The position numbers were made by a program, and so were the translations under genes. Source: Struthio camelus (taxonomy: Eukaryota; Chordata; Aves; Struthioniformes; Struthionidae). Taken from it: 64,000 bases of DNA. The stretch spans positions 82,932,273-82,996,272 of the forward strand of contig NC_090942.1 in the NCBI RefSeq assembly GCF_040807025.1, read 5' to 3'. The notes beneath the pieces were generated by a model that worked only from the letters and a program-made list of their open reading frames with translations, did not search any database and had not been told where the DNA came from. Shown in pieces: positions 37,933 through 50,500 of the stretch; position 1 is the stretch's first letter; the number at the start of each line of letters is the position of its first letter.

Positions 37933-40900
37933 GATGTGTCACTGATGGAGTCTGAAGAAACCAGTGAGGGAGGTATCACTCCCCTAGAAGCCAGCAGCAC
38001 CACTGGGGAGGCCTGGGATTCTACAGTAGCCAAAAAAGAACATCATGCTCCTCACATGTCAGTCGAGATGAGTACCAGCCTGCCTGACTCTGCAAAGGGA
38101 GCAGAGCTCAACCCTCTTCAGGACTGCCTTTCTGCTCCAGGGAAAGCAGCAGAGATGCTGGGCAGACCCTCTAACCCTGTGCAGGAAGTACCAGCAGGAC
38201 TGGAACTGGAGCGAAGTGTTGCAGGGCCTGAAAGGGGACTCTCAGAATGTGAAGGAGAAATACTTCTAGAGGGTGGACTGGATTGCTCTATAAAACTTGA
38301 CCAAGTAGAGCTTGCTGACCTGGAAAGCAACCAGGACTCCTCCTCTCCCAGCACAGTCCAGGATGGGCTGGCCCATGACAATATCGTCCTGCAGGCTGTG
38401 GACCTCGGCACTGAATGTCTTCAGTGCCAAGCGGAACTCTCAGCTTTTCACAGCTCAGATGCTCAGGCCCAGCGTCCAAAATCTCCTCTGGCTGATGCCG
38501 TTCCCTCTCAGAGAGAACCAACTAAGTGTTTCTTGGTGTGTAAAACCATTTCAGAGGGCCACTATAAGGCCGAGCCTTTCCTGGGTAAGATCTTGACAGA
38601 GTCTTTGCAGGAGGTCGAAGTTACTGGAGAGCAACACAGCAGCAGCACAGAAGTGATACCAGCAACTGATGAGCAGCCTATCTCAGGGGTAGCAGCAGAA
38701 GACGTGGCTAAGCCTAACACTTCTGAAGACGCTAAGGAAAGCATAAGAGCACTCCAGGGTCAGGGAGAGAATAGGGAGTCTTCCTCTTCCCAGCATGTGT
38801 CTTCCACTTTAGCAGATGACAGCCAAATAAGTTCACTACATGCAGAAGGAAACATCTCAGCTGGTGAGACAAGGAGCAGCAGCATGGTCAAGGACCAGGG
38901 AACAGTGATGGTTCCTAAGCAAAACTCATCCATTTCTGAAAGCCTTTGTCTTGAGGATGACCACAGAAAAACAGATGGCAGACCTGCCTCTCCAATAGAG
39001 AGAGCTATCCAAACAAAGGATGCTGCTAAAAAAATGGAGGAAACAAATGATTCACTGTGTAAGCAACCAGAACACAAGAATCCAGCACAGGAGGAGGCAG
39101 TGTCTGAACTTCAGCAGGTAGAGCAAGGAGAGGAGAAGAAAGAGTTTGAAGAGCAGAATCTGCAGGAAGAAGGAAAACTAGAGCTGGAGACTAAAGATCA
39201 GAAAAATAAGGAAGGGAATGAGCTGGAACAAGAACTGTGGAGGGAAGAGCCTGAACTGGGGGCTTTGTCATCAGTCTTCAGTTCAGAAACATCTGTTCCC
39301 AGATACAAAAAGGACTTCTGTGATTTGGAGAATGTTTCTTTAGCTGAGCAAACAGCACCAGCATTTCTTCCTGGGGAATCTTTTTCTGCGAGTCAGCAGC
39401 CTGGTGAAGATGTGCTGCTGAAAAGCTATGTCACAGCAGCAGATTCTGGATGTCAACTAGCTGCTATCAGTCCTCTGTCATCAAATAACCTCACCCTAGC
39501 AGATGAAACTCCCATGGTGCCTCCACACACATGCCATATCTCTGACGAGGCAGAAGACCTGGAAGACTCTGGCCGCTTTTCCATCAGTGGTGAAGACAGC
39601 GCAGTAGCTGACTGGGATGACAAAACAAGACTGAGCAAGGAGGATGAACACAGTGATGGACATGGAAAGGCGGTCCAGAAGTTTGATAAAAGAGGTGCAA
39701 TTGGCGAAGGAGTGGCAGCATCCTTTAGTGCAGCGGAACCAGGGGGTTCTGTTCCAGCATACTCTTCCTTTGGTACTAAGAACTTGGAGCCACTTGATCC
39801 CATAGATGCTCATCCCATTACAGAAAATTTGGGAAAAGCTGAGCTTCATGATCTCATTCCAGTTATACCCTCAGAGCTCACCTCAATAGCTTCAACATCT
39901 GGCCGATGTCAAGAGGATGATGATGGAACACCTTCTGTGGGCCATGAGGACTGTCCTGGTACCAAATTGCTAGGCTCTGTAGAGAAGCCAGCCAGCCAAG
40001 CTGCTCCTCTGCGTGTACAAGACCCAGCAACAGGGGAAACTGGTATTTTACCTACTGATCCAGGAGACGCCTACAGTTCCCATGAACTGCTTACCTCTGA
40101 GGAAGGCTTTCATGAAGAGCTTGGTGGCCCGTCTTCCTTCTCTGTATGCACGAGCTCTCCTGCAGAGGAGGAGAGTCTTCCTGGAGACAGAGAGACAGTG
40201 ACTTTTGTTTCAGGGCCTCTGGAACCACCCCAAACACCAGACAGGACTTCCACTCCCCTGAGCTACCCAGAGGCAATTCAGCAGTACCAAAAACCTCAAG
40301 AAAAGGTTGCCGTTATCCAAGGAAGTGAAGCGGAAGAAAATGTGGCTCATGAAGCACCACAAATACCTTTACTTGATCAGTGTGACTGGAATTTAAACCA
40401 AGAGGAGCCTGGATCCAGAATCTCCAGTGTCCTGAGCACCCTAACTTGGCTCCCTGAAGAAGCTACGGTACTTACTGTGAATCAGCAAGGACCACCTCTC
40501 TCCCCTGTGCCTGAGTCAAGCCTACCTCTAGTGTCTGAGCCTGATGCCAAACAGCTTCCACATCCTCCATCCCATGTCCAAAGCCCCAGCCAAGCTCAGG
40601 CCCCTTCACTTAATGCAAACCACCTTGCCCAGACTCCAGCCCTTGACAGTGACCAGCCACCAGCTCCCGTACCCTACTCCAGTCCATGTCTAAACTGTGC
40701 TATAGACAATAATGACTTACTAGCCATTCCCCCTACTCTGAGCCACCCTCTCCAGACTGTCACCACTGTAACCGATTCCAACACTGTTGTCTCTGCTTCT
40801 GATGCAGAAGTAGCAGAGAAAGATGCCCTTGTTCCAGCAACCAAAGAGTGGGATCCCTGTGACTCAGGTACCAAGGATACAGAGACTTCTGATGATTCAG

Positions 40901-41536
40901 GGGTCAGTCTGTTGGCCAAAAACTTTTCTGCCATTGGAAATAAGCCATTGGCCAGCTGCTCTGACACCTGTCCTGAAACGATGGATCAGTACGTGGATAT
41001 AGAGTGTGGAAAATCCTCACCTGACCACACCTCTTGGCCCTCGCTGGAAGGCCTGAGAAGGTCCACAGGCTCCAGGAGTAGAGACTCTGTACAGCCACTT
41101 CCGATGCTAGCATTCACCAATCCAATTCACTTCCTCCAGCTCAGCCCTCCATCACCACCAACCACCAGAACAACCTGCGAAGAAGAGGTCTCAGGGGAGA
41201 TGCAGTGGGAGCAACAGGCAGACATCTTTAGCATGGACACAAAGAACATCTCAGCTCTGGCAATGATTACAGAGAAAACAGAAGCTGAGAGGAGGGTCAA
41301 GCAAAGGCTGGAAGGACAAAGAGAGGAACATCATTCAGTAGCTCAGCCAAAGGAGGAAGTGACCAGACATTCACCCTTGGAAAAATCATCAAGCTGGCCG
41401 GATAAAAAAATGATCAGAGTAGTTGCACATGAGCCAGGAGCCAGTCAAGAAAACCCAATTAAACGCCGAGTAAAAAGCAAGGATTGGCACCGGCAGGGCC
41501 TGAAAAGGATATCAATGCCATCAGACATCTTGCAGG
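37933..41536 (+). CDS. ARHGEF5: ARHGEF5 first coding exon: giant disordered N-terminal region
   Basis: The acceptor is ttgacag|gatg at 37932/37933, and the donor is gcagg|gtgagt at 41536/41537 (phase 1). The start ATG at 37945 ([10 protein letters not shown]) has G at +4. The exon codes for 1,197 residues, rich in Ser, Glu, Pro and Thr, with no folded domain that I recognise. Residues about 382-440 are a Glu/Lys/Gln-rich, probably helical stretch. Residues about 846-915 are Pro-rich, and a short SPPSPPTT motif lies near 1064-1071. Near the end a basic segment ([16 protein letters not shown], about 1172-1188) matches a conserved segment just upstream of the TIM core in mammals. In mammals the corresponding exon is also very large and poorly conserved. 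If the donor is not used, translation stops at 41593-41595 after 19 extra residues. Confidence 0.93.
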
Positions 41537-44500
41537 GTGAGTCCTCTCCCTTCCCCCAAAACTTATTGCAGACACCAAAACCTATTATAAAATAGGCAAT
41601 ATGATACGGCCATGAGAGTTGAGGGGTCAGCATTGCTCTTGAGCATTTTTGGTAACCCTCCTCACTCCAGCCTGTATCTCTCTTGATGTCCTGCTCCAGG
41701 CTCCCCACATATAGCTCTCTGATCCCCCATCCCTTAACTTCACATCCAGTTTCTTCTCATAACCCTTTCCCATGTTTAATGATCTGTTGCCCTTACTTGG
41801 TAACACAGGTTATTTTGGCATGCCTGCTGGAATTAGTTTCTTCTTGGAGCTCAGTTCATAAGAGTTTCTGCTAGTCATCTCTGCCACCATCACATGGCTG
41901 TTCCATTTTGCTGTACATCAGTAATGGCTCATTTCCAAGCAATAAGGAACACGCATGCACACACCCTCAGTAGCCTGTATCTGTTGTAGCATGTTTTAGT
42001 TCCTTGTTTATTGCTACCTCCCTTTGTTTTGCAACTGATGCCTTTAGGTTCCAATTTGACCTTCTGAAAGAGATGATCCTCCTGAGAACATAAGATTTGA
42101 GATTCCAGATAAGTGTCAAATCCAATATCCCAACTTGCATAAAAGCCAATTCACTGATGTCATGAATGGAAAACTTATGTCCTCTGTAATGCAGCTCATT
42201 CAAACTGTACTTTCTGTGAGGATGCATGTCTGTTCTTCATTATATCTTACATGAATGATACTTTTAACATGCTGCTTCTCAGATCTTTAGTTCATTTTCT
42301 AAGCTCAACAAAATGTGGGAGTCCTGGTATACAGGAAAAGGAGGGAAGTGCTAGAGAGCACAAAGGGTTTGGCTTTAGCATATTAATCAAGATTTCTTCA
42401 TGTATTTAACCTGTAAATTTTTAGTTCCAAATTTTAAAATATTACAAGCAACAGTACTGTCTTGTTCCTGACCCATGCTTGTATCTCATATATTTCTCTG
42501 TGTGTGTGCGCGCGCGTCTTGTGCCTCTCACAAAACAAAAGAAAAACCCATACTTTCCCCATTTTACACAAACAGAAGCTGACTCAAAAAGCAGCAGTTT
42601 GTAAGCACTCATTTAGTATATAAATGTGAGAATTGGATTGCAACATTTGCTCTCATGCCTAATCCACCAGACTGTATTCCCTCTAAAACTCTTGGCAGGT
42701 GTCACTTGGTTAGATTCTCAGTATTTATGCCCCAGAAGTCACAGAGAGCTTTTGGGGCTCAATGTCTACAAAAGGAAATTGAGGACTTTCAGATGTGACT
42801 AGTGACTTGGGGTCCCTTGGTCCTCAGATGCCTAGCCTGCATTGCCAAAAAGGGAAATGCAGCTTATAAAATAGGACCTGTAGGCAGTGTCTTCATTTGG
42901 GCAACTGGAAATGGAAGCTTTTAGATTTACTGTCACTTCTGAACGTGTCAGCCTTTTTTGGATACGAAAAGCTAATATCATTACTTATACTTTACGTCCA
43001 TTATTTCATGTGAAGGATTATTAAAAGTAGAATGTGGTTGACCTAGAAATAAAGGTCAGGAGGTCAGCCCAAAACCACCACTTAGGTCGGGTTTAGGTAA
43101 GTGGTATCTGTGTATGATTTGGCTTGTAGCTTGACTCTAAAGTCAGACTTCTGTGTTTACTTTCTGCTTGTCTTATATGCAGAAATCTCTCCTGTCCCTT
43201 CAGAGGAAGAAGCACAAAAGGCACACAGGGAGCCACCAGTCAGTTCAGAAACAGTTATAATGCGGTGAGTCTCTCATAGTACTCTTTGCTTTTACCTCCT
43301 GCCGTGTGTAGCACAGACACCTGAAACTCTCCATTTTTTCTTAGAGACCGAAGATGATGATAAGCAGTAGAAAGCTATAATAACATGACTTGTGGTTGTG
43401 TCCATACCCTCTGGGAGGGTATGGACATTGCAACAGAAGTATTTGCATCCCTTCAGTACAGTGCTTCCATCAAGCCAAACTTTGTCCTTTGTAATGGAAG
43501 TAAAGCATATGAAAGTTGAGCTTGCTGGAAAGAGAAGTCCTTGTGGTGTGAGGTCTGTTACTAAGATTTGGATAAGCCAACTCTGCTGCTGTGCTCTTCA
43601 TTTGCTCTTTGTTTCAAAATCCTTGCTCTCTGACAGAGAGAAGAAACCTGCAGATGCAAGGGAGAACTTCAAACGCCGGCACTCCAAACTGATCAACTCC
43701 TGTGAGTACCTCCTGCCCAAGGTGCTGTGACAGACCCCTAACCTCCATCATCTTCCACCCTTGCAGTAAGCACAAAGCAGAGAGGATCCAGAGGCTCTTG
43801 CCACACAGTAGCAATCAGGGAGCATTAGACAGGGTGTTTAGTGGGGGCAGTGAAACTGGAGTCCTGCAGCGCACTCAGTGCTGGTGAGCTGTGCTCATAG
43901 CAGGTGCGTATGGTCTAATGCATTCTGTTATCCTAAACAGAGACAGTTACAGAGCTTTCTCCAGATAGGAAGACTGAAGTAGTAGCTGCTATAGAAAGAA
44001 TAAATGTATACACCTCTCTTCACAGCAAGGTTGCTGTATCAGGAGTACAGTGATGTGGTTCTGAACAAGGCCATTCAGAACCAGAAGAGAGTGGACTCTT
44101 TCTCAGAGGACATAGAGTCAAGTTTCCCAAGCTCCCCAAGGCTACGGAGGAAAGTGCTCTCTCCTCAAGACTCGTATCTGCAACGTCTGTCAGTCTCGTC
44201 TAATGCGTCCCTCTGGCAGGACATCCCCATGATACGGGGCAGCAGAATGCTACTCAACATGTCCCGTGATGAGCAGAAGCTGCAAGAGGTAATGCATAGA
44301 GGTGATAAGGTATCTGCTTTGAGTGGTTCCTACTCAAGAAAAAGGACTCAGCAGTATGGTTAAAGTGGAGAGCAAAAAACGTGTGATGTGAGAATGCAGA
44401 TGGTTGAACGCAGAGGTCGCTATAGCTAGCCATGTAAGACATATGGGGACTTGGTACCAATGACTATAAAGTAGTATAGTGCTGAAATTCACCGTGGTAG

Positions 44501-47500
44501 AGAAAGGAGTACTGGAGTAAGGACTGTGAGACATATCAGTAACTTAATGAAAAAAAACCACATAAGGAAATTGGAACTCTTATGAGATAACAACACGGAA
44601 TTCTGAGCATGGTCACTGTAAGAGAGAATAACAAAGAAGACTCCCAGTATTCTCTCGCTTATGAAAACTGCATATATGAAACCATAATGAATCGTGACTG
44701 AGTGTGAGTTTACAGAACTGGCCTCCGAGAGCTGCAAGGCTGAGAGGGAACAGTAAGGCATGTGTTCAGCAAAATGGCAAAGAGAAACTATGGGAAGTGG
44801 AAGGAATATGAAAGGAATTGAAAAGCAGGTGAGGACCCAGGGAAAGAGGAGAAACATGACAGCATGGAAAACATGACGAACAAGGAAAAAGGATGAGGTT
44901 TATGTGGATGCTGAAAAATTCATGGGAGCAGGTAAAACAGAGAACCTAATGAAAGCAGAGTTGAAGGAGGAGTAAAAATGAGAGCAAGTAGTTATTTTTC
45001 TTTTAAATCACATCACAATTTTGTCTTACATACAAACTTTCTTTCTTTTGAAACAGCATGCTTGTCCTTCATTCCTAAAGCCTTTTTTTCCTGTAATCAA
45101 AACTCTTATTTCTTCACGTTGTCCAGTTAGGAGGAGCTTGGCTTTCTATGTTGCATATAACCTGCTGGTACGTGATGTAGTATAGCATGTAGCAAGTCTT
45201 CTTGCTTTTCCCCTCGATCTCCTCTCACTCAGATTTCTCACAGACTTGCCTAGTCTGCTAATGCTGTGCTGTTTTCTTTCTTTTCCTCTCAAGGCCAAGT
45301 TTGAGTTGATAATGTCTGAGGCTTCATACCTGCGCAGTTTAAATGTGGCAGTGGATCACTTCCAGCGATCATCAGAGCTCCAGGCAGTGCTCACTAATCA
45401 GGAGCGTCAATGGCTTTTCTCCCGTCTTCAGGATGTACGCGATGTCAGTGCCAGGTGAGATACAATTTTTTACTTCCAGGACTAATACCCTTCCATGAAG
45501 CACAGATGCAGTCTGGAAACTACTAATCTATCATTGACAGAGCACTGGAACAGGTTGCCCAGAGAGGTAGGGGAGTCTCCTTCCCTGGAGATATTCAAAA
45601 CCCGTCTGGATGTGATCCTGGGAAATATGCTCTAGAGGGCCCTGCTTGAGCAGGGAGGTTGGACGAGATGATCTCCAGAGGTCCCTTCCAACCTCAACCA
45701 TTCTGTGATCATTTCCGTCGATAACATCTCTCACTCTTGTTCTGCATGTTCACTGAGCATTGGAATAGATGCACACATATAGCACTTTGTGATGGGATAC
45801 CAATACTGCCCTGAAAGGAACTGTTTCACCTTCTTAGGTGACAGGGAAATCCAAATCTTGGTGTTTAAGTCCCCAAAATTATAATGCAATTGTGCAAGGA
45901 GTTCCTTGCAGGAGATCAAAATATTCAAAACGCTACTGTTGCCAAGCCCTATTGGCCCTAACTACAACTAAACCTGACTCACTAGTCCTCAGCACAAACC
46001 AAATGCCTCTTCTGCCAAATACAAGACAGAAATAGAAGCGGCTGACCCCCGCCCCGGTGCGCCCCCCCTCCCCCCCCCCCGCCAAAAGAAGAAAGAGAAA
46101 AGGAAAAAGTTACAGCCATCACTTGACAGAACCTAATGTGAATCAACTGAACATATATCATAACATTTAGACATGAGCCCATATGCAAGGAATCCTGTAT
46201 GATGTAGGATTCTGTTCTGCTTTCCTGCTGGGAGACTTGGCTACAAACCATCCTAAAGTTTCACAGAGACACAGCATGGTTGAGGTTGGAAGGGATCTCT
46301 GGAGATCATCTAGTCCAATCCCCCCTGCTCAAGCACATTGCACAGGATCGTATCCAGGCAGGTTTTGAATATCTCCAGCGAAGGAGACTTCACAACCTCT
46401 CTGGGCAACCCATTCCAGTGCTCAGTCACCCTCACAGGAAAACAGTTTTTCCTCAGGTTCAGATGGAACTTCCTGTGGTTCAGCTTGTGCCCGTTGCCTC
46501 TTGTCCTGTCGCTGGGCACCATGGAGAAGAGACTGGCCCCATCCTCTTGACACCCTCCCTTCGGATACTTGTACACACTGATGAGATCACCTCTCAATCT
46601 TCTCTTCTCTAGGCTAATCATGTTCGTAGCCCTCCGCTGGACTCCCTCCAGTCGTGCCATGTCTCTCTTGTACTGGGGAGTCCACAACTGGACACAGTGC
46701 TCCAGGAGAGGCCTCGCCAGGGCTGAGGAGAGGGGCAGGATCACCTCCCTCGACCTGCTGGCAACACTTCCTAATGCAGCCCAGGATCCCATTGGCCTTC
46801 TTGGCCACAAGGGCACGTTGCTGGCTCATGGATATGGTCCACCAGCACTCCCAGGTCCTTCTCCGCAGAGCTGAGTAGTAGTAGTTTACTGCTACATTTT
46901 CCATTTCTACTGGGGTTGTTATGGTGGTGTCTAACTTCCAACTGTTTCCTGACCATGCCTGGAAAGGGGCAAATATGACTTCACAAGAACAATAATCCAT
47001 TTTGCCTCTGCTTCTTCCTTGCTGAGCATAAGTCCATATCTAACCCCAAACTGTCATCATACAGGCATTGCACTCTCTCTAGAAGTAAAGAGGTATCTTG
47101 GGCTTATATGCAGATCATCAGGATTGTAGACTTTGCTAAATAACACTGACTACCATGCTCTGCGTTTCCCTTTCCTTTTATGGCAACACAACTGTGCTGC
47201 AGTTTCCTCTTTGACTTGGAGGAGAAATTTGAGGAGGACATGTTCACCTTCCACGTATGCGATGTGGCTCTGAAACACGCCCCTGAGTTCCGGAGGGTGT
47301 ATCTACCATACGTAACAAACCAGACGTACCAGGAGCAAACCTTCCAACGGTTACTGTAAGTTTTGTTGGTTTTTTTGCCCGTTGTCCCCTGTCCCCATCT
47401 TCCTTGCTGCACCTCTGTGTTTCCCCTCACCTGAAAGAATGCATATCAGCAGGTCTAGGGTGTTTGCTGCCATTCATACTCCGCTCCCAGGAGAGCGAGC

Positions 47501-50500
47501 AGGAACCTCTTTGAGGGTGATGGTATTTGGGACAGTAGGTCAGAATTGCTACAGGCTCCTTTTTCGTAGTATCAGAAAGGGAACAATTAATGAATATCTT
47601 GATCATTTGTGAGCTTCTCCATCTGTCTGTCTCTCTGTTCTCTACTGAAGAAGGCAAAGATGACCGTCCTGGACTGTGGTTTTCAATTTGTGATCTTCAG
47701 ACTACTAAGAACATGAAAAAGATAATTAAGAAAAGTAATCTCTTGCCAGTAGGCTTAAACTGGCCTTTAAAACGGATTGAAAATCCAGGGCCAGAGAACA
47801 CATTTGGTCTTTCCTGCTTTGGATGATGGAGTAAGCATCTCTTGCCCTCTTCGTCTGTGCCTAGTGGCACAACCAAGCATTGTTCAGGCATGGGCCTGGT
47901 GCTGAACAAGGTTTCCTGAGTATTTCTGCACTGCTTCCCTCCATAACAGCGCCATTCCAATGAAGCTATATTGATTCCAGGAAATCTGTTCCAGGAAATC
48001 TGTTCCCAACAGGCCGTTCAGGCACTCTCTCTGAGTGCTGCTGACTGGCAGAGACCTTGTCTTACTACTGATTCCCCTCAGGCCAGTATCAGTTCCAAAT
48101 GGAACGGACCGCCAGGATATTTTCTAGGGCAATGTGGGCCCGAAAGCTGCCTGTGAGGCACTTCTGCTGGGCCTTCTTCCCCATATCTTCAAGGAGATGG
48201 GATTGTGGTAGTAGGTGCTACTCACATACTCTGTATCTTCCATGCTACTGCCCAACACAGAAAACTAGATGGCAATAGCTATGTCTAAGAGGGTTAGAGA
48301 CAACTTAGGGGGGAAGGTCGCTCCTCCCAGAAGTAGCAACCTTCTGCTCATTCACAAGCACGTAGGGTCAGTTCTGCTGCTGCCCTTGTCAAGAGAGAGT
48401 AGGCAGCTGTTTTCAAACCCTAAGATACAGCTGCTAGAGCTGGACCACTCGGTGTAAGGAAAGAACACCATCCATCACTGTCTCTGTGAAAGGTGCCCTT
48501 TTGGTAGGGGGAAGTGCAACACAGATGTTACTCCTGGCCTTTATTCGAGAGGACTCTGCCTCAAAGAAAAAGGATATAATTACAGTTATGCTGCCTTTCT
48601 TCTCTAGCTGTTAGAAACCCGTACTCCCTTATCCTTAACAGAGCATCTCAGTTTTCTGACATCTCTTGCCACAGGGACAAAACCTGACTCCAGTGGCTGG
48701 GTACTCCAACACTCACTGAAGTCTGGTATTCTTCTCCCCCCCCCCCCCCCCCCCAATCCCGCTCCGCATTAGAAAGAGTATTCTTTTGTTGCGATGCCTA
48801 GATGTCTTCTCTCTTTACCACCCCCACAGAAATGGAAATGCAGGGTTCCAACAAGTCCTGGAGAGACTGGAAAGTGACCCAGTATGCCAGCGCCTCTCAC
48901 TTAAATCCTTCCTCATCCTCCCTTTCCAGCGCATCACTCGACTCAAACTCCTCCTACAGGTAACTGTGCTGCTTCTCTGCTTTCCTGCAACTTCTCTCAA
49001 CCTACCCTTCTGCAGGTTTGAAAGCCACATAAACAGGAGCAAGCTCCAAGCACTGTGAAGAAATACGGCATACAGGTCTTAGCGTTGCATCTGTGATGCA
49101 TCTGGCTAGGTGCTCTAAAGCCACTCCACTGTGTAGGTTGTAAATATGCCTTTTCAAAAACAAACCCATTTGGCAGCATATACATGTCTGCTGTGTGTTA
49201 GAGCAGCACCATGAATTGGATATGGTAGCCTCTATGAGCCAGTGGAGTTTGTATACTGGCTAGAACTCTATTGCAACACTACTTCAGTTGTATTCCAATA
49301 AATAATTTAGAAGGTCTTCTCAGAACATGTTGATTTCAGTGTTATTCAACTAATTTGGCATCCTGCTAGGAAAACAATGACTATTCCTTGGGTTCCCTTC
49401 TGGAAGGCAGCCTGTCTCTACTCTTTGCCTGCAATATTGAGTAACAGGAGCTTTCCAGACAAGCAACCAGCAAGTCCCCAAAAAATCAAATTTGAGCTCT
49501 TTCTGTTAAATTCTTCTTTTTGATTGTTCCAAAAAAAAAAAGGCATGAATAGAGGAAAAGACACATGAAGCAAAGAACAGTTCTGCACTTAAGTCTGTTT
49601 TATGCTTAGATTAGTGGTTGTTTCCTCATGCTGTGTAACTTGTTGTACCTGACAGTTAAGTCTATGAGAATTTTTAGGGATGCCCTATTCAAATGCAGCT
49701 TCTCAGCTACATCCTGCATCTCTTAGATTTTGGTCTTGTTATCCCCATACCTCATCACTTGCCACTTCCTTTAGGCTGGCATCTTGGTGTCTCTGGGTCT
49801 CTCCTCCCCATCCCAGAGACATGTGTCCAGTTTCCCTGTCTGCAGTATGAAAAACATATGTATTCTCCTGCAGAATATTCTGAAGAGAACTCGGCCTGGG
49901 TCAGAGGAGGAAGTGCAAGCAACACAGGCTTATGATGCACTTGAAAAGGTAAAGCCATCAACCCATTCTCCACAGCCATGCACTGTCCAACACCCAGCTG
50001 CAGGGCAGCTAAGTGTCCCTGGCTGTGTCATTGATCCTCACCCTTGTCAGGGCCTTTGTTGATCCTCACCAGTAAAAATTAGCGTGTTCGTGTGACTCCT
50101 GCATACGCACTGGTAGCTGTGAGCAGAGAACTCTGAAGGAGCCAGCTGCGATGCAACTGAACGTTGGACCGTTGATATCAAACTGCTTTTTTCAGGACTC
50201 ACTGACTTTCTCCAGTCTCCTAATCACTGTTTCCCCCTTGGTGGTCCTTACCTTTTTTTTTTAAATTAGTTATCACTCTCTACCCCCAAAACACTTTTTT
50301 TTAATCTAATAATAAAAAAAGCATGGCAAGACACCATTCTGTCCATTGCATCCCTTCCTCTAATCTATTCAAAGTTGTCAAGAGACAACTTGTTATCTGG
50401 AATTAGTGCAGCAGCATAAAGGAGACTTGTTCCCAGTTAGCTCCTGATCCATCTAGCTATCATTTGACCTTCTTGGAGTCTCACTCCCTTTCTTGAAATC

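Noticed and set aside
37934-37936. ATG at 37934, or GTG at 37936, as the ARHGEF5 start
   Set aside because: ATG 37934 stops after three codons, and GTG is not an expected start. ATG 37945 opens the long frame and fits the family N-terminus.
41537-41595. Extension of the ARHGEF5 giant exon to the stop at 41595
   Set aside because: A strong donor (gcagg|gtgagt) lies before it, and splicing there continues in frame to the conserved core. The read-through would be a truncated form only if the intron is retained.
42740-42960. Possible ancient SINE or DNA transposon relic in the ARHGEF5 intron
   Set aside because: Some blocks resemble interspersed amniote repeats, but the order of motifs did not fit MIR or CR1.
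46310-46816. 168-codon minus-strand open frame in the ARHGEF5 intron
   Set aside because: It is the ORF2 relic of the antisense CR1 copy.
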